A stretch of DNA of 64,000 bases from Catonella massiliensis (GTDB lineage: Bacteria > Bacillota > Clostridia > Lachnospirales > Lachnospiraceae): positions 1,860,001 through 1,924,000 of the forward strand of contig NZ_JAEPRJ010000001.1 of assembly GCF_016651435.1 (NCBI RefSeq). Direction: 5' to 3'. The notes under the pieces were generated by a model. That model did no database searches and was not told the origin of the DNA. It was given only the letters and a program-made list of their open reading frames with translations. The position numbers and the translations under genes were made by a program. This document shows, piece by piece, positions 16,206-23,519 of this stretch. The first letter of the stretch is position 1, and every line of letters starts with the position of its first letter.

Positions 16206-19040
16206 CTACCTGCTTATAAATCCCCACTTGTCATTTAAGCTAACTGCTGCAAGTCCTTCGCTGAAAGATCCAGCCCAATCATACTTTAATGGTACTGCCA
16301 ACTTTCCCGATTTATCTATAAAGCCATACTTATCCTCGTTATACTTATCAGTTAATCTCACTCTTGCAAATCCTTCACTGAAAGGCAATACCTCATCGTA
16401 CTCTAATTGCTGCAATACCTCATTTCCTGACCTATCTATAAATCCCCATCTGTCGTTTAACTTAACTGGTGCAAATCCTTCGCTGAAAGACCATACATCA
16501 TCATACTTTAATGGCACCACTTCATTGCCTGACATATCTATAAACCCCCATCTGCCATCTAATTTCACTGGTGCAAGTCCTTCGCTGAAAGACCCAGCAG
16601 AATCATACTTTAGTGGCACCACCTTATTTCCTGACTTATCTATGAATCCATGACTACCGAAATTGCTCACACGCGCAAGTCCTTCCCTGAAAGAGCTTGC
16701 AGAACTATACTCTAACGGCACTACCTCATTTCCTAATCTATCTACAAAGCCATACTGATCAAAATAATACCCAAAGGAAACTATGCCTCTGCTTCCTACC
16801 ATTGCAAGTCCCTCACTGAAGTTCTCTCCATCACCATTCGATAATTGCAATATCTCATTTCCCAACTTATCTATAAAGCTCCATCTTCCATCTAACTTCA
16901 CCATTGCAAGTCCTTCGCTGAAAGATCCAGCCCAATCATACTTTAATGGTACTACCTCATTTCCTGACTTATCTATAAAGCCATACTTATCTTTTTTATA
17001 CTTATTAGTTAAACTCACACATGCAAGTCCCTCACTAAACTCATCTGCATAGCCATACTTTAAAGGCACTACCTCATTTCCTGACTTATCTATAAAGCCC
17101 CACTTTCCTTCTATTCCCACTACAGCAAGTCCTTCGCTGAAAGATCCAGCCCAATCATACTTTAACGGTATAACCACATCCCCTGTCTTATACAACTTAT
17201 TTTCCCCTAGCTGTGTCTCCTTTTTCTCTGTCTCTTCCTCCTTTTTCTCTATCTCATCCTTCTTTTCCCCTATTTCTTTCTTCTTTTTCCCTACTTCCTT
17301 CTTCTCTATCCACCACTTCTTTCCTTTAACATTCTTATAGGTATTCTGAAGAGGTACAACCTTGCCGTTCTTAATCTCAAATACTTCCCAGATTACTCCA
17401 TTTGGATTGTAAGGAATAATATACACAGCTACAAGACCGTTCTTATCATAGACTTCCACTCTTATATTCAGTCCTGCCATATCCTTAGCTGAATAATTCT
17501 TTGTAATACTATTGGTATAGTCCGATACATAATACTTATAATTACCTTTCTTTATATTAGCTATGTTTATTATCTCTACATTATTTCCATTCTTACCATC
17601 AAGGTAGAGGCTGTTGCCATGCTTATCCTTCTTAGCATTTCCGCCTATATAAGCCATGTTACCCTTCTTTGCCTTGTATGGTGTAAAGAGATAAGAGTCA
17701 AGATCCTGCTCTCCGTCCCAGGAAAGCACTACCTTCATCTCCTTGTCTTTTACAGGCTTTGTTAAAGCTGCCGACACATTCTTATCCTCATCCACTACTA
17801 CAGTCTTATACCCCACTGCATAGCCGTTAAGCCTTATTTCAAGAGTGTATACTCCGCTTACAAGCTCTATTACAAGGTTTCCATCTGCATCTGTAGTACC
17901 TGTAGTTACCTGCTCTCCTGTCTTATTGTTAAGTCCCTTTCTTGCTATAACCTCTGCGCCTGAAAGAGCTGTCTTTACTGCCTTTTTCTTAACATATTTT
18001 ATAGTTTCTCCGTCATATACATTTATGCTTACCTTATGGCTTGCTTCTGAAACTGCCACCAGGCTTATCACATCTATCCAGATAACTGCTCCGCTCTTGT
18101 CTATAACCGCCTTTGCTCCCTCTGTAGTCTGATAGCCGTCTGCTGATACCCTTATAGTGTAGCCGTCTTTTACAGGAAGTACTCCTGTAGTATAATAGCC
18201 GTTTGCATTGGTCTTTACTGTACCTATTACTTTATCTGAGTGCAAAAACTCTACTGTAGCATTTGCCACAGGATTTCTCTTTGAATCTACTATATAGCCC
18301 TTTACTATGCTTTTTTTAGACTTTTTAAGCATGGCATTGTAGGTGTTGTAGGCTGCATTCAACATCCTTACTTCTTTTTTATCATAAGCCTTCTGCTTTT
18401 TCTTATTTATATCCAAATAGCTATACTGCTTTACATCTTTTCTATTTTTATCAGTCTTAAGGCTGATCTCTTCTACATCATTTGCCTTCTTTACAAAACG
18501 CCACTTAATCAGGCTGTCATTATTAAAGAAATATCTGTCTCCCGTAAACTCAAAGCTTGCATATACAGGTGTATATATGCTGTCTTTTCTCTGATATACA
18601 AAGTTTGGCTTTCCCTTATCATCATAGTAATAATCTGTTATCTCAAGGTCATTTTTCCTATGCTCTATAGAGGTTATTTTGTGCATCTTTCCGGTCTTTG
18701 GGTGCTTATATACTTCATACTCTATACGGTTGCCATTTTTCTTATTTATCTGCTCTTTTCTTACAAGCTTGTACTTCTTTATCTGACCATCTTTACTGCT
18801 CTTAGTATTGATATCTTCAAGAGTGTAGAAGATTTTCTCGTTCCAATCCGCCTTGTAGTTTCTGGCATTTGGACTCTTGTTCTTCTTGTAAATGTCAATT
18901 TTATCTGTCTTTGCTGAGTAAAGCTTGTCTGTTCCTTTGGTCGCTGCAAGTGTATGCTTTGCAGTCTGTTCTGTCATTCCAAACGAGAGGCTTAGTGCCA
19001 GTACAAGTGAAAAGACTTGTTTCTTAATTCTTGGTTTCAT
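16206..19040 (-). CDS. Secreted WG-repeat protein, paralogue of the lipoprotein at 12420
   Basis: A 944-residue protein with a signal peptide (1-33). It shares the DIYKKNKSPNARNYKADWNE domain, the carboxypeptidase-regulatory-like domains and the YfaP-like domain (LSWDGEQDLDSYLFTPY, about 430-560) with the lipoprotein. It then diverges: a charged KK/EE coiled-coil linker (about 575-615) leads to nine WG beta repeats (about 620-944) of about 34-43 residues, each LKYD-AGSFSEGLA-V---GRWGFIDKSGNEVVP-like. Repeats 1, 3 and 9 are nearly identical in DNA, which points to recent repeat shuffling. WG repeats are extracellular ligand-binding or structural modules. The ribosome binding site is AAAGGAGAG. 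It is expressed from the promoters at 19236-19319. Confidence 0.85.
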   Translation of the reverse strand: MKPRIKKQVFSLVLALSLSFGMTEQTAKHTLAATKGTDKLYSAKTDKIDIYKKNKSPNARNYKADWNEKIFYTLEDINTKSSKDGQIKKYKLVRKEQINKKNGNRIEYEVYKHPKTGKMHKITSIEHRKNDLEITDYYYDDKGKPNFVYQRKDSIYTPVYASFEFTGDRYFFNNDSLIKWRFVKKANDVEEISLKTDKNRKDVKQYSYLDINKKKQKAYDKKEVRMLNAAYNTYNAMLKKSKKSIVKGYIVDSKRNPVANATVEFLHSDKVIGTVKTNANGYYTTGVLPVKDGYTIRVSADGYQTTEGAKAVIDKSGAVIWIDVISLVAVSEASHKVSINVYDGETIKYVKKKAVKTALSGAEVIARKGLNNKTGEQVTTGTTDADGNLVIELVSGVYTLEIRLNGYAVGYKTVVVDEDKNVSAALTKPVKDKEMKVVLSWDGEQDLDSYLFTPYKAKKGNMAYIGGNAKKDKHGNSLYLDGKNGNNVEIINIANIKKGNYKYYVSDYTNSITKNYSAKDMAGLNIRVEVYDKNGLVAVYIIPYNPNGVIWEVFEIKNGKVVPLQNTYKNVKGKKWWIEKKEVGKKKKEIGEKKDEIEKKEEETEKKETQLGENKLYKTGDVVIPLKYDWAGSFSEGLAVVGIEGKWGFIDKSGNEVVPLKYGYADEFSEGLACVSLTNKYKKDKYGFIDKSGNEVVPLKYDWAGSFSEGLAMVKLDGRWSFIDKLGNEILQLSNGDGENFSEGLAMVGSRGIVSFGYYFDQYGFVDRLGNEVVPLEYSSASSFREGLARVSNFGSHGFIDKSGNKVVPLKYDSAGSFSEGLAPVKLDGRWGFIDMSGNEVVPLKYDDVWSFSEGFAPVKLNDRWGFIDRSGNEVLQQLEYDEVLPFSEGFARVRLTDKYNEDKYGFIDKSGKLAVPLKYDWAGSFSEGLAAVSLNDKWGFISR

Positions 19041-19075
19041 AGTTTAATCTCTCCTTTAATTTTTTTAAAAATCAA

Positions 19076-19111
19076 AAGGACTGCCTGAGAATTATTCCTC
19101 AAGCAATCCTT
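19076..19111 (-). terminator. Terminator-like hairpin in the leader of the WG-repeat gene
   Basis: A 14-bp stem (19076-19089 with 19098-19111; two G-U pairs) is followed on the minus strand by TTTTGATTTTT. It lies just upstream of the WG gene's ribosome binding site and downstream of its predicted promoters. It could therefore act as an attenuator, or simply terminate transcription from upstream. Confidence 0.6.
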
Positions 19112-19183
19112 AACTTACATGGTTCATCTTTATTTAATTTTTTTAACGCACTAAAACAAAGCAGAGATATGATTAAATTACCC

Positions 19184-19231
<48 letters not shown>

Positions 19232-19235
19232 AATA

Positions 19236-19319
19236 ATGTTACTCTTTCTCATTTCCCCTGTCAATCCCCTCACAAGAATTTATTCTATAAATTCTATCAC
19301 AAATATAAAGAAATTTCAA
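19236..19319 (-). promoter_or_regulatory. Two tandem promoters upstream of the WG-repeat gene
   Basis: On the minus strand, P1 is TTGAAA (19314-19319), 17 bp, TAGAAT (19291-19296). P2 is TTGACA (19259-19264), 17 bp, TAACAT (19236-19241). P2 would start transcription at the edge of the CTGT tract. The rest of the 449-bp gap (19041-19489) holds the leader hairpin, the tract and a seven-codon frame at 19447-19470. Confidence 0.6.
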
Positions 19320-19446
19320 GGTTTTTATCAATATATATGTACTGTCACACCAAAATTGTAGTTTTTCAACTTAAATGCAACATTATGTGAATAGTGTTAC
19401 ATTTCACTATTTTAAAAAAGCTTTGTGTATATCTCGGGAATCTAGC

Positions 19447-19470
19447 TTATAATTTTAACTTTTTATTCAT
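19447..19470 (-). other. Seven-codon mini-ORF after the toxin gene
   Basis: GAGGAGAAAGCCT followed by ATG and MNKKLKL then TAA. The ribosome binding site is perfect and the peptide looks like the first residues of a signal peptide. It is either a truncated gene start or a short leader peptide upstream of the WG gene promoters. Confidence 0.3.
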
Positions 19471-19489
19471 AGGCTTTCTCCTCAATTCA

Positions 19490-19774
19490 TCATACATCCA
19501 GCTTCTTGTAGATATCACCCCTTGTACCTATGTCAAAGACATATACAAGGAGTTCGTTCCCTATAATACGAAAAATAGCCCTGTAGCCACCTATTCGCAG
19601 TCTGAAGATATCGTCGTAGGTCTTTGAATAGAACTTCTTCACATCATAGGATTTAACATTCCCATTATCCTGCGCCATTTCTTCAAACGCTTTAAAAAAC
19701 CTAAGACCTATCACCTTGTTTTTCTTGATGAATTTTTCAGCAGACTTTGAATACTTAATCTTGTAAAAGTTCAT
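19490..19774 (-). CDS. RelE/ParE-superfamily toxin
   Basis: A 94-residue protein: YKIKYSKSAEKFIKKNKVIG, a helix pair, then KKFYSKTYDDIFRLRIGGYRAIFRIIGNELLVYVFDIGTRGDIYK. This is the RelE/ParE strand-helix-helix-strand order with the R-x-R and GYR basic residues and the terminal GTRGDIYK motif. It overlaps the antitoxin end by 20 bp. It is only distantly related to the toxin at 1189. The likely action is mRNA cleavage or gyrase poisoning; the sequence does not decide which. Confidence 0.82.
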   Translation of the reverse strand: MNFYKIKYSKSAEKFIKKNKVIGLRFFKAFEEMAQDNGNVKSYDVKKFYSKTYDDIFRLRIGGYRAIFRIIGNELLVYVFDIGTRGDIYKKLDV

Positions 19775-20030
19775 CTAAGTTAAGTTCCTTTCCACTTAAA
19801 TCATCAAAGTCAATATTCAAAGCCTCAATTTCTTCCTGTTCGTTTTTATCCACATATGCACAATTTGCATTGATATACTCTAATAGGCTCAAATCCTCGC
19901 TTTTAGCAATTGCCTTTAAGGCAGTATCTCTTAAAAATTCAGAAAAAGACATGCCGCATTTTTTAGCATAATCATTTATAGTTTCATAAGCTGTAACAGG
20001 CAAAGTGATATTTTTTCTAATTGTATTCAT
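19755..20030 (-). CDS. Ribbon-helix-helix antitoxin
   Basis: A 91-residue protein whose N-terminus RKNITLPVTAYETINDYAKK with CGMSFSEFLRDTALKAI is a ribbon-helix-helix fold. The acidic C-terminus (EEIEALNIDFDDLSGKELNL) is the toxin-binding tail. It precedes the toxin, as is typical, and has an AAGGAGATG ribosome binding site. It probably represses the promoter at 20053-20080, where the direct repeat TAGTGTG occurs twice. Confidence 0.82.
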   Translation of the reverse strand: MNTIRKNITLPVTAYETINDYAKKCGMSFSEFLRDTALKAIAKSEDLSLLEYINANCAYVDKNEQEEIEALNIDFDDLSGKELNLDELLQD

Positions 20031-20052
20031 AGCATCATCTCCTTATATCCCT

Positions 20053-20080
20053 ATTATACACACTACACACACTATGTCAA
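20053..20080 (-). promoter_or_regulatory. Promoter and likely operator of the second toxin-antitoxin pair
   Basis: On the minus strand, TTGACA (20075-20080), a 16-bp spacer and TATAAT (20053-20058). The spacer is made of two direct TAGTGTG repeats, a plausible antitoxin binding site. Confidence 0.65.
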
Positions 20081-20094
20081 TTTATTTTTTATGT

Positions 20095-20298
20095 GATACA
20101 AGTGTCAAAAGTATAAAAATTCGATGCAAGCTTGCTTGCAAGAGAATTTATTATCTTTTGACACGCAAAAAATATGAGTAAGTAGCCATTTTTTTTGCAA
20201 AAAAATGAGCGGATTACGAATATTTTTGCAAGGATTGCTACAGCGCAGCTGTAGCAATCCTGTATCAATGGGTGTCAAATACTTTTGACACCCACATC
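20095..20298. repeat. Dispersed palindromic repeat, copy 3 (long, composite form)
   Basis: This is 204 bp, running from GATACAAGTGTCAAAAGTA to TACTTTTGACACCCACATC. Inside are one short-form element (20095-20164), a perfect 12-bp stem hairpin (GGATTGCTACAG, 20232-20243, pairing with 20249-20260), and the GGGTGTCAAATACTTTTGACACCC palindrome split here at 20270-20293. It fills most of the 445-bp gap 20031-20475. The remainder near 20377-20457 has a TGGCAG/CTGCCA pair that may end the htpG transcript. Confidence 0.7.
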
Positions 20299-20475
20299 TT
20301 TATACTCAACTTCTACATATATCAATAGATAAAAGCTGTTAACCTTATTATAATTCCTTTTCTACTTTCTCATAATAAAAATGGCAGCTTCTGAGATTAT
20401 GCCACATTACTGAGATATACCTCTATCACATTAACAAACATAACCCATCAACTGCCATGATTATTTTAAGATATT

Positions 20476-22440
20476 TTATTCAGCCAAAAGCTTAAGCACC
20501 TCATTACTCCTTGCTATAAACTTAGTCATAGCCTCAGGGGAAAGCTGGCGGTTCGCTATAACTGCAAGGTCGTAAAGCTGTTCACAGAAGAGCTTTACCT
20601 TATCATTATCAGCTTCCTCCTTATGGTCAAGAAGATACTTAACCAGCACATTGTTGCTGTTAAGCACAAGAACCTCTCCCATCTCAAAAGGAGAATCTCC
20701 CATAGCCCCCATACCATACTGCTTCATCATATCCTGCATCCTGCGTACTTCTTCTGATACGGTTATCATAGAAGAAACATTCTCATTCTTAAGGCTTTCA
20801 ACCTTAACCTCAAGCTTCTCCTTATCAAGCGCCTTCTTAAATAGCTCCGAAAGGCTCTCTGTCATAGCCTTTACCTCTTCCTCAGGAAGCTCATTCTTTG
20901 CAGAAGCATTTACCTTGGAGTCGATACGCTCAAACTTAAGGTCATCATTCTTCATCTCAAGAGCATTGATAAAAGGCTGGTCTATCCTGTGTTCAAGTAT
21001 AACGGCATTTAATCCATTTTCCCTGAACATGTTGATGTACTGGCTCTGCTCACGCACATCTGTCACATAGTAGATTATCTTCTTAGGCTTCTCCGGCTCA
21101 GTCTCTGCACCGTCTTCTTTCTGTTCCTCTTCAGTCTTTTCTTCCTCGACCTTTTCAGGCTCTATAGTCTTTACATAGTCATCAAAGGTTACATACTTGT
21201 CGTTTAAGTCCTTAAAGAGGATGAATTCCTTCATCTTCTCCTCAAACTTATCATCCTTTAAGCAGCCGTACTTGATGAAAGGACTGATATCATCCCAGTA
21301 TTTCTCATAATTTTCCCTGTCTGTCTTGCAAAGCCCTGAAAGCTTCTCAGCCACCTTCTTGGTTATGTAGTCTGATATCTTCTTAACAAATCCATCATTC
21401 TGCAATGCACTTCTAGATACATTCAGAGGCAGGTCAGGGCAGTCAATTACACCCTTTAAGAGAAGCAGAAACTCAGGGATGACCTCCTTAATGTTATCTG
21501 CTATAAATACCTGGTTGTTGTAGAGCTTAATGGTTCCCTCTGCTGCCTCGTACTCGTTGTTTATCTTAGGGAAGTAGAGGATACCTTTGAGGTTGAAAGG
21601 ATAGTCCATATTCAGGTGAATCCAGAAAAGCGGTTCTTTATAGTCTCTAAATACCTTTCTATAGAACTCCTTATAGTCCTCTTCACTTACTTCGTTAGGA
21701 TGCTTAGCCCAAATCGGATGAATATCATTGATTGGCTTTGGAGCCTCTTCCTTCTTCTCTGCCTCCTTGCCATCCACCACCTCAGTCTTTTCAGCCTTAA
21801 GCGCATTTGCATTGGTGTAGTAGATTTCAACAGGCATAAAAGAACAGTACTTCTCTAAGATTTCCTTAACCCTGTATTCATTGGCAAATTCGTAACAGTC
21901 ATCATTTAAGTAAAGTGTAATCTTGGTACCACGCTCCGTCCTGTCGCCATCTTCCATAGTGAAGTCTATGCCCTCGTCTGATACCCAGTGTACAGGCTTT
22001 TCTCCCTCTTTATATGAAAGAGTATCTATAGTAACTCTTCTTGCTACCATAAATGCTGAGTAGAAACCAAGTCCAAAGTGCCCTATAATCTGCTCCTCAC
22101 TTGTCTTGTCCTTATACTGCTCAAGGAAGCTCTGAGCACCTGAAAATGCTATCTGGTTGATGTACTTCTTCACCTCGTCAGCAGTCATACCGATACCGTT
22201 ATCAATGACAGTTATGGTCTTTGCTTCGCTGTCTGTGATTACATCCACTCTATATTTATTGTCCTCAGGAGCCTTCCACTCCCCTATTCCATCCAACTTT
22301 TTAAGCTTGGTTATAGCATCACAGGCATTTGACACCAACTCTCTTAAAAAGATATCGTGGTCGGAGTAGAGCCATTTTTTGATAATCGGAAATATATTTT
22401 CCGAAGTAATTGATAATGAACCTTTTTCAATATTTCCCAT
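20476..22440 (-). CDS. htpG: Chaperone HtpG (bacterial Hsp90)
   Basis: A 654-residue, full-length Hsp90. The GHKL ATPase domain (about 1-230) has FLRELVSNACDAI (catalytic Glu and Mg-binding Asn), DNGIGMTADEV and GHFGLGFYSAF. Middle and C-terminal domains follow. A lysine/glutamate-rich insert (VEEEKTEEEQKEDGAETEPE, about 420-440) is an embellishment seen in clostridial HtpG. It is an ATP-dependent cytosolic chaperone. It is monocistronic, with a CIRCE operator and sigma-A promoter 90-150 bp upstream, so it is an HrcA-regulated heat-shock gene. Confidence 0.97.
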   Translation of the reverse strand: MGNIEKGSLSITSENIFPIIKKWLYSDHDIFLRELVSNACDAITKLKKLDGIGEWKAPEDNKYRVDVITDSEAKTITVIDNGIGMTADEVKKYINQIAFSGAQSFLEQYKDKTSEEQIIGHFGLGFYSAFMVARRVTIDTLSYKEGEKPVHWVSDEGIDFTMEDGDRTERGTKITLYLNDDCYEFANEYRVKEILEKYCSFMPVEIYYTNANALKAEKTEVVDGKEAEKKEEAPKPINDIHPIWAKHPNEVSEEDYKEFYRKVFRDYKEPLFWIHLNMDYPFNLKGILYFPKINNEYEAAEGTIKLYNNQVFIADNIKEVIPEFLLLLKGVIDCPDLPLNVSRSALQNDGFVKKISDYITKKVAEKLSGLCKTDRENYEKYWDDISPFIKYGCLKDDKFEEKMKEFILFKDLNDKYVTFDDYVKTIEPEKVEEEKTEEEQKEDGAETEPEKPKKIIYYVTDVREQSQYINMFRENGLNAVILEHRIDQPFINALEMKNDDLKFERIDSKVNASAKNELPEEEVKAMTESLSELFKKALDKEKLEVKVESLKNENVSSMITVSEEVRRMQDMMKQYGMGAMGDSPFEMGEVLVLNSNNVLVKYLLDHKEEADNDKVKLFCEQLYDLAVIANRQLSPEAMTKFIARSNEVLKLLAE

Positions 22441-22498
22441 AGTATATCACCTCGTATATTTATTTGTATTTTTGATATTTAGTCGTTTAAAAGCTAAA

Positions 22499-22525
22499 AA
22501 TCGAACAGCTATTAACTGCTCGATT
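22499..22525 (-). other. Hairpin at the 5' end of the htpG transcript
   Basis: A 10-bp stem (22499-22508 with 22516-22525; one G-U on the minus-strand RNA) is followed by a TTTTTAG run. It begins within a few bases of the predicted htpG start site. It may protect the mRNA 5' end, or may be the terminator of the transaldolase operon placed inside the htpG leader. Confidence 0.5.
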
Positions 22526-22528
22526 AAT

Positions 22529-22557
22529 ATAATAATACTGATTTAAAGCTTTGTCAA
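22529..22557 (-). promoter_or_regulatory. htpG promoter
   Basis: On the minus strand, TTGACA (22552-22557), a 17-bp spacer and TATTAT (22529-22534), immediately downstream of CIRCE. Confidence 0.75.
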
Positions 22558-22564
22558 GGTTTTG

Positions 22565-22591
22565 TTAGCACTCTTTTTAATTGAGTGCTAA
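22565..22591. promoter_or_regulatory. CIRCE element (HrcA operator)
   Basis: TTAGCACTC (22565-22573), nine bases, GAGTGCTAA (22583-22591) is an exact match to the CIRCE consensus. HrcA binds it and releases on heat shock. CIRCE normally controls groESL and dnaK; finding it on htpG extends the HrcA regulon in this organism. Confidence 0.97.
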
Positions 22592-22620
22592 CAAAATATA
22601 TTTCCTTCATTTTTCGTCAA

Positions 22621-23274
22621 TTATTCACCAAATACAGCCTTATAGTCTGCCTGGAACTTTGCTATCCCCTGGTCTGTAAGAGGATGCTTTGTCATACCTT
22701 CAATTACCTTATATGGTATGGTTGCAATGTCCGCTCCTGCAAGAGCACAGTCTGTAACATGGATTGGATTGCGGATGGATGCTGCTATTATCTCTGTTTC
22801 ATATCCATATATACTAAATACTTCTGCTATCTGGCGGATAAGGTCAATACCCGGCTGATTGATGTCATCCAGTCTTCCAACAAAAGGTGACACATAGGTT
22901 GCACCTGCATTGGCTGCAAGTATAGCCTGATTTACGCTAAATACTAAGGTTACATTGGTCTTTATCCCTTCAGTAGCAAGTACCTTAACAGCCTTAAGAC
23001 CATCTACAGTCATAGGAATCTTTACAACCATGTTCTTATGAATAGCAGCTATCTCTCTGCCTTCTTTTATCATGCCTTCCGCATCGGTGGTTGTAGCCTT
23101 AACCTCTCCACTGATTGGTCCGTCTACAATGGAAGCAATCTCTTTAATTACCTCCCTAAAGTCCCTCCCTTCTTTTGCGATAAGAGAAGGATTGGTAGTA
23201 ACTCCGCAAATAACCCCCATGTCATTTGCTTTCCTTATGTCCTCTACATTGGCTGTGTCCACAAAAATCTTCAT
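22621..23274 (-). CDS. Transaldolase / fructose-6-phosphate aldolase family protein
   Basis: A 217-residue protein of the short TalC/FSA family. It has [13 protein letters not shown] at the start, [19 protein letters not shown] motif, Schiff-base lysine in VVKIPMT (about Lys85), and [14 protein letters not shown]. Its position at the end of an arabinose operon favours transaldolase activity: it moves a dihydroxyacetone unit to link pentose phosphates made from arabinose to glycolysis. Sequence alone does not separate transaldolase from fructose-6-phosphate aldolase. A 245-bp gap holding a 33-bp repeat array separates it from the kinase gene. Confidence 0.9.
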   Translation of the reverse strand: MKIFVDTANVEDIRKANDMGVICGVTTNPSLIAKEGRDFREVIKEIASIVDGPISGEVKATTTDAEGMIKEGREIAAIHKNMVVKIPMTVDGLKAVKVLATEGIKTNVTLVFSVNQAILAANAGATYVSPFVGRLDDINQPGIDLIRQIAEVFSIYGYETEIIAASIRNPIHVTDCALAGADIATIPYKVIEGMTKHPLTDQGIAKFQADYKAVFGE

Positions 23275-23354
23275 AGTATACCCTCCGTTTGATATTTTTA
23301 ACTTACATTTACCATGGGGTAAATGAGTTTATGCTACTGAGTAAGGCCTATCCA

Positions 23355-23486
23355 TGACTTTATAGTATCATTATTGCATAGAATTTGTGACTTTTCAATA
23401 ACCTTTGAGGCAAAATTTCATGACTTTTCAATAACTTTTACACCTGATTTTTATGATTTTTCAATATTTCAAGAGCCTGTGACAAA
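23355..23486. repeat. 33-bp-period repeat array, locus 1 (4 units)
   Basis: Units start at 23355, 23388, 23421 and 23454, exactly 33 bp apart. Each begins with TGACTTTTCAAT (first unit degenerate after TGACTTT; last with one T change), then 21 variable bases. Read on the plus strand it encodes an 11-residue repeat (DFSITF...). It lies between the kinase and transaldolase genes and is closely related to the array at 32583. Confidence 0.8.
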
Positions 23487-23519
23487 TGCAACCACCCTGC
23501 CACAGACTCATATTTATCC

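Noticed and set aside
16228..17052. Plus-strand frames rich in Ser/Pro/Leu opposite the WG repeats
   Set aside because: They mirror the periodic WG repeat DNA and have no ribosome binding sites.
23355..23486. CRISPR array
   Set aside because: The 33-bp arrays here and at 32583 have a fixed period but only 12 conserved bases. The variable parts are 21 bp and partly shared between loci, and no cas genes are present.
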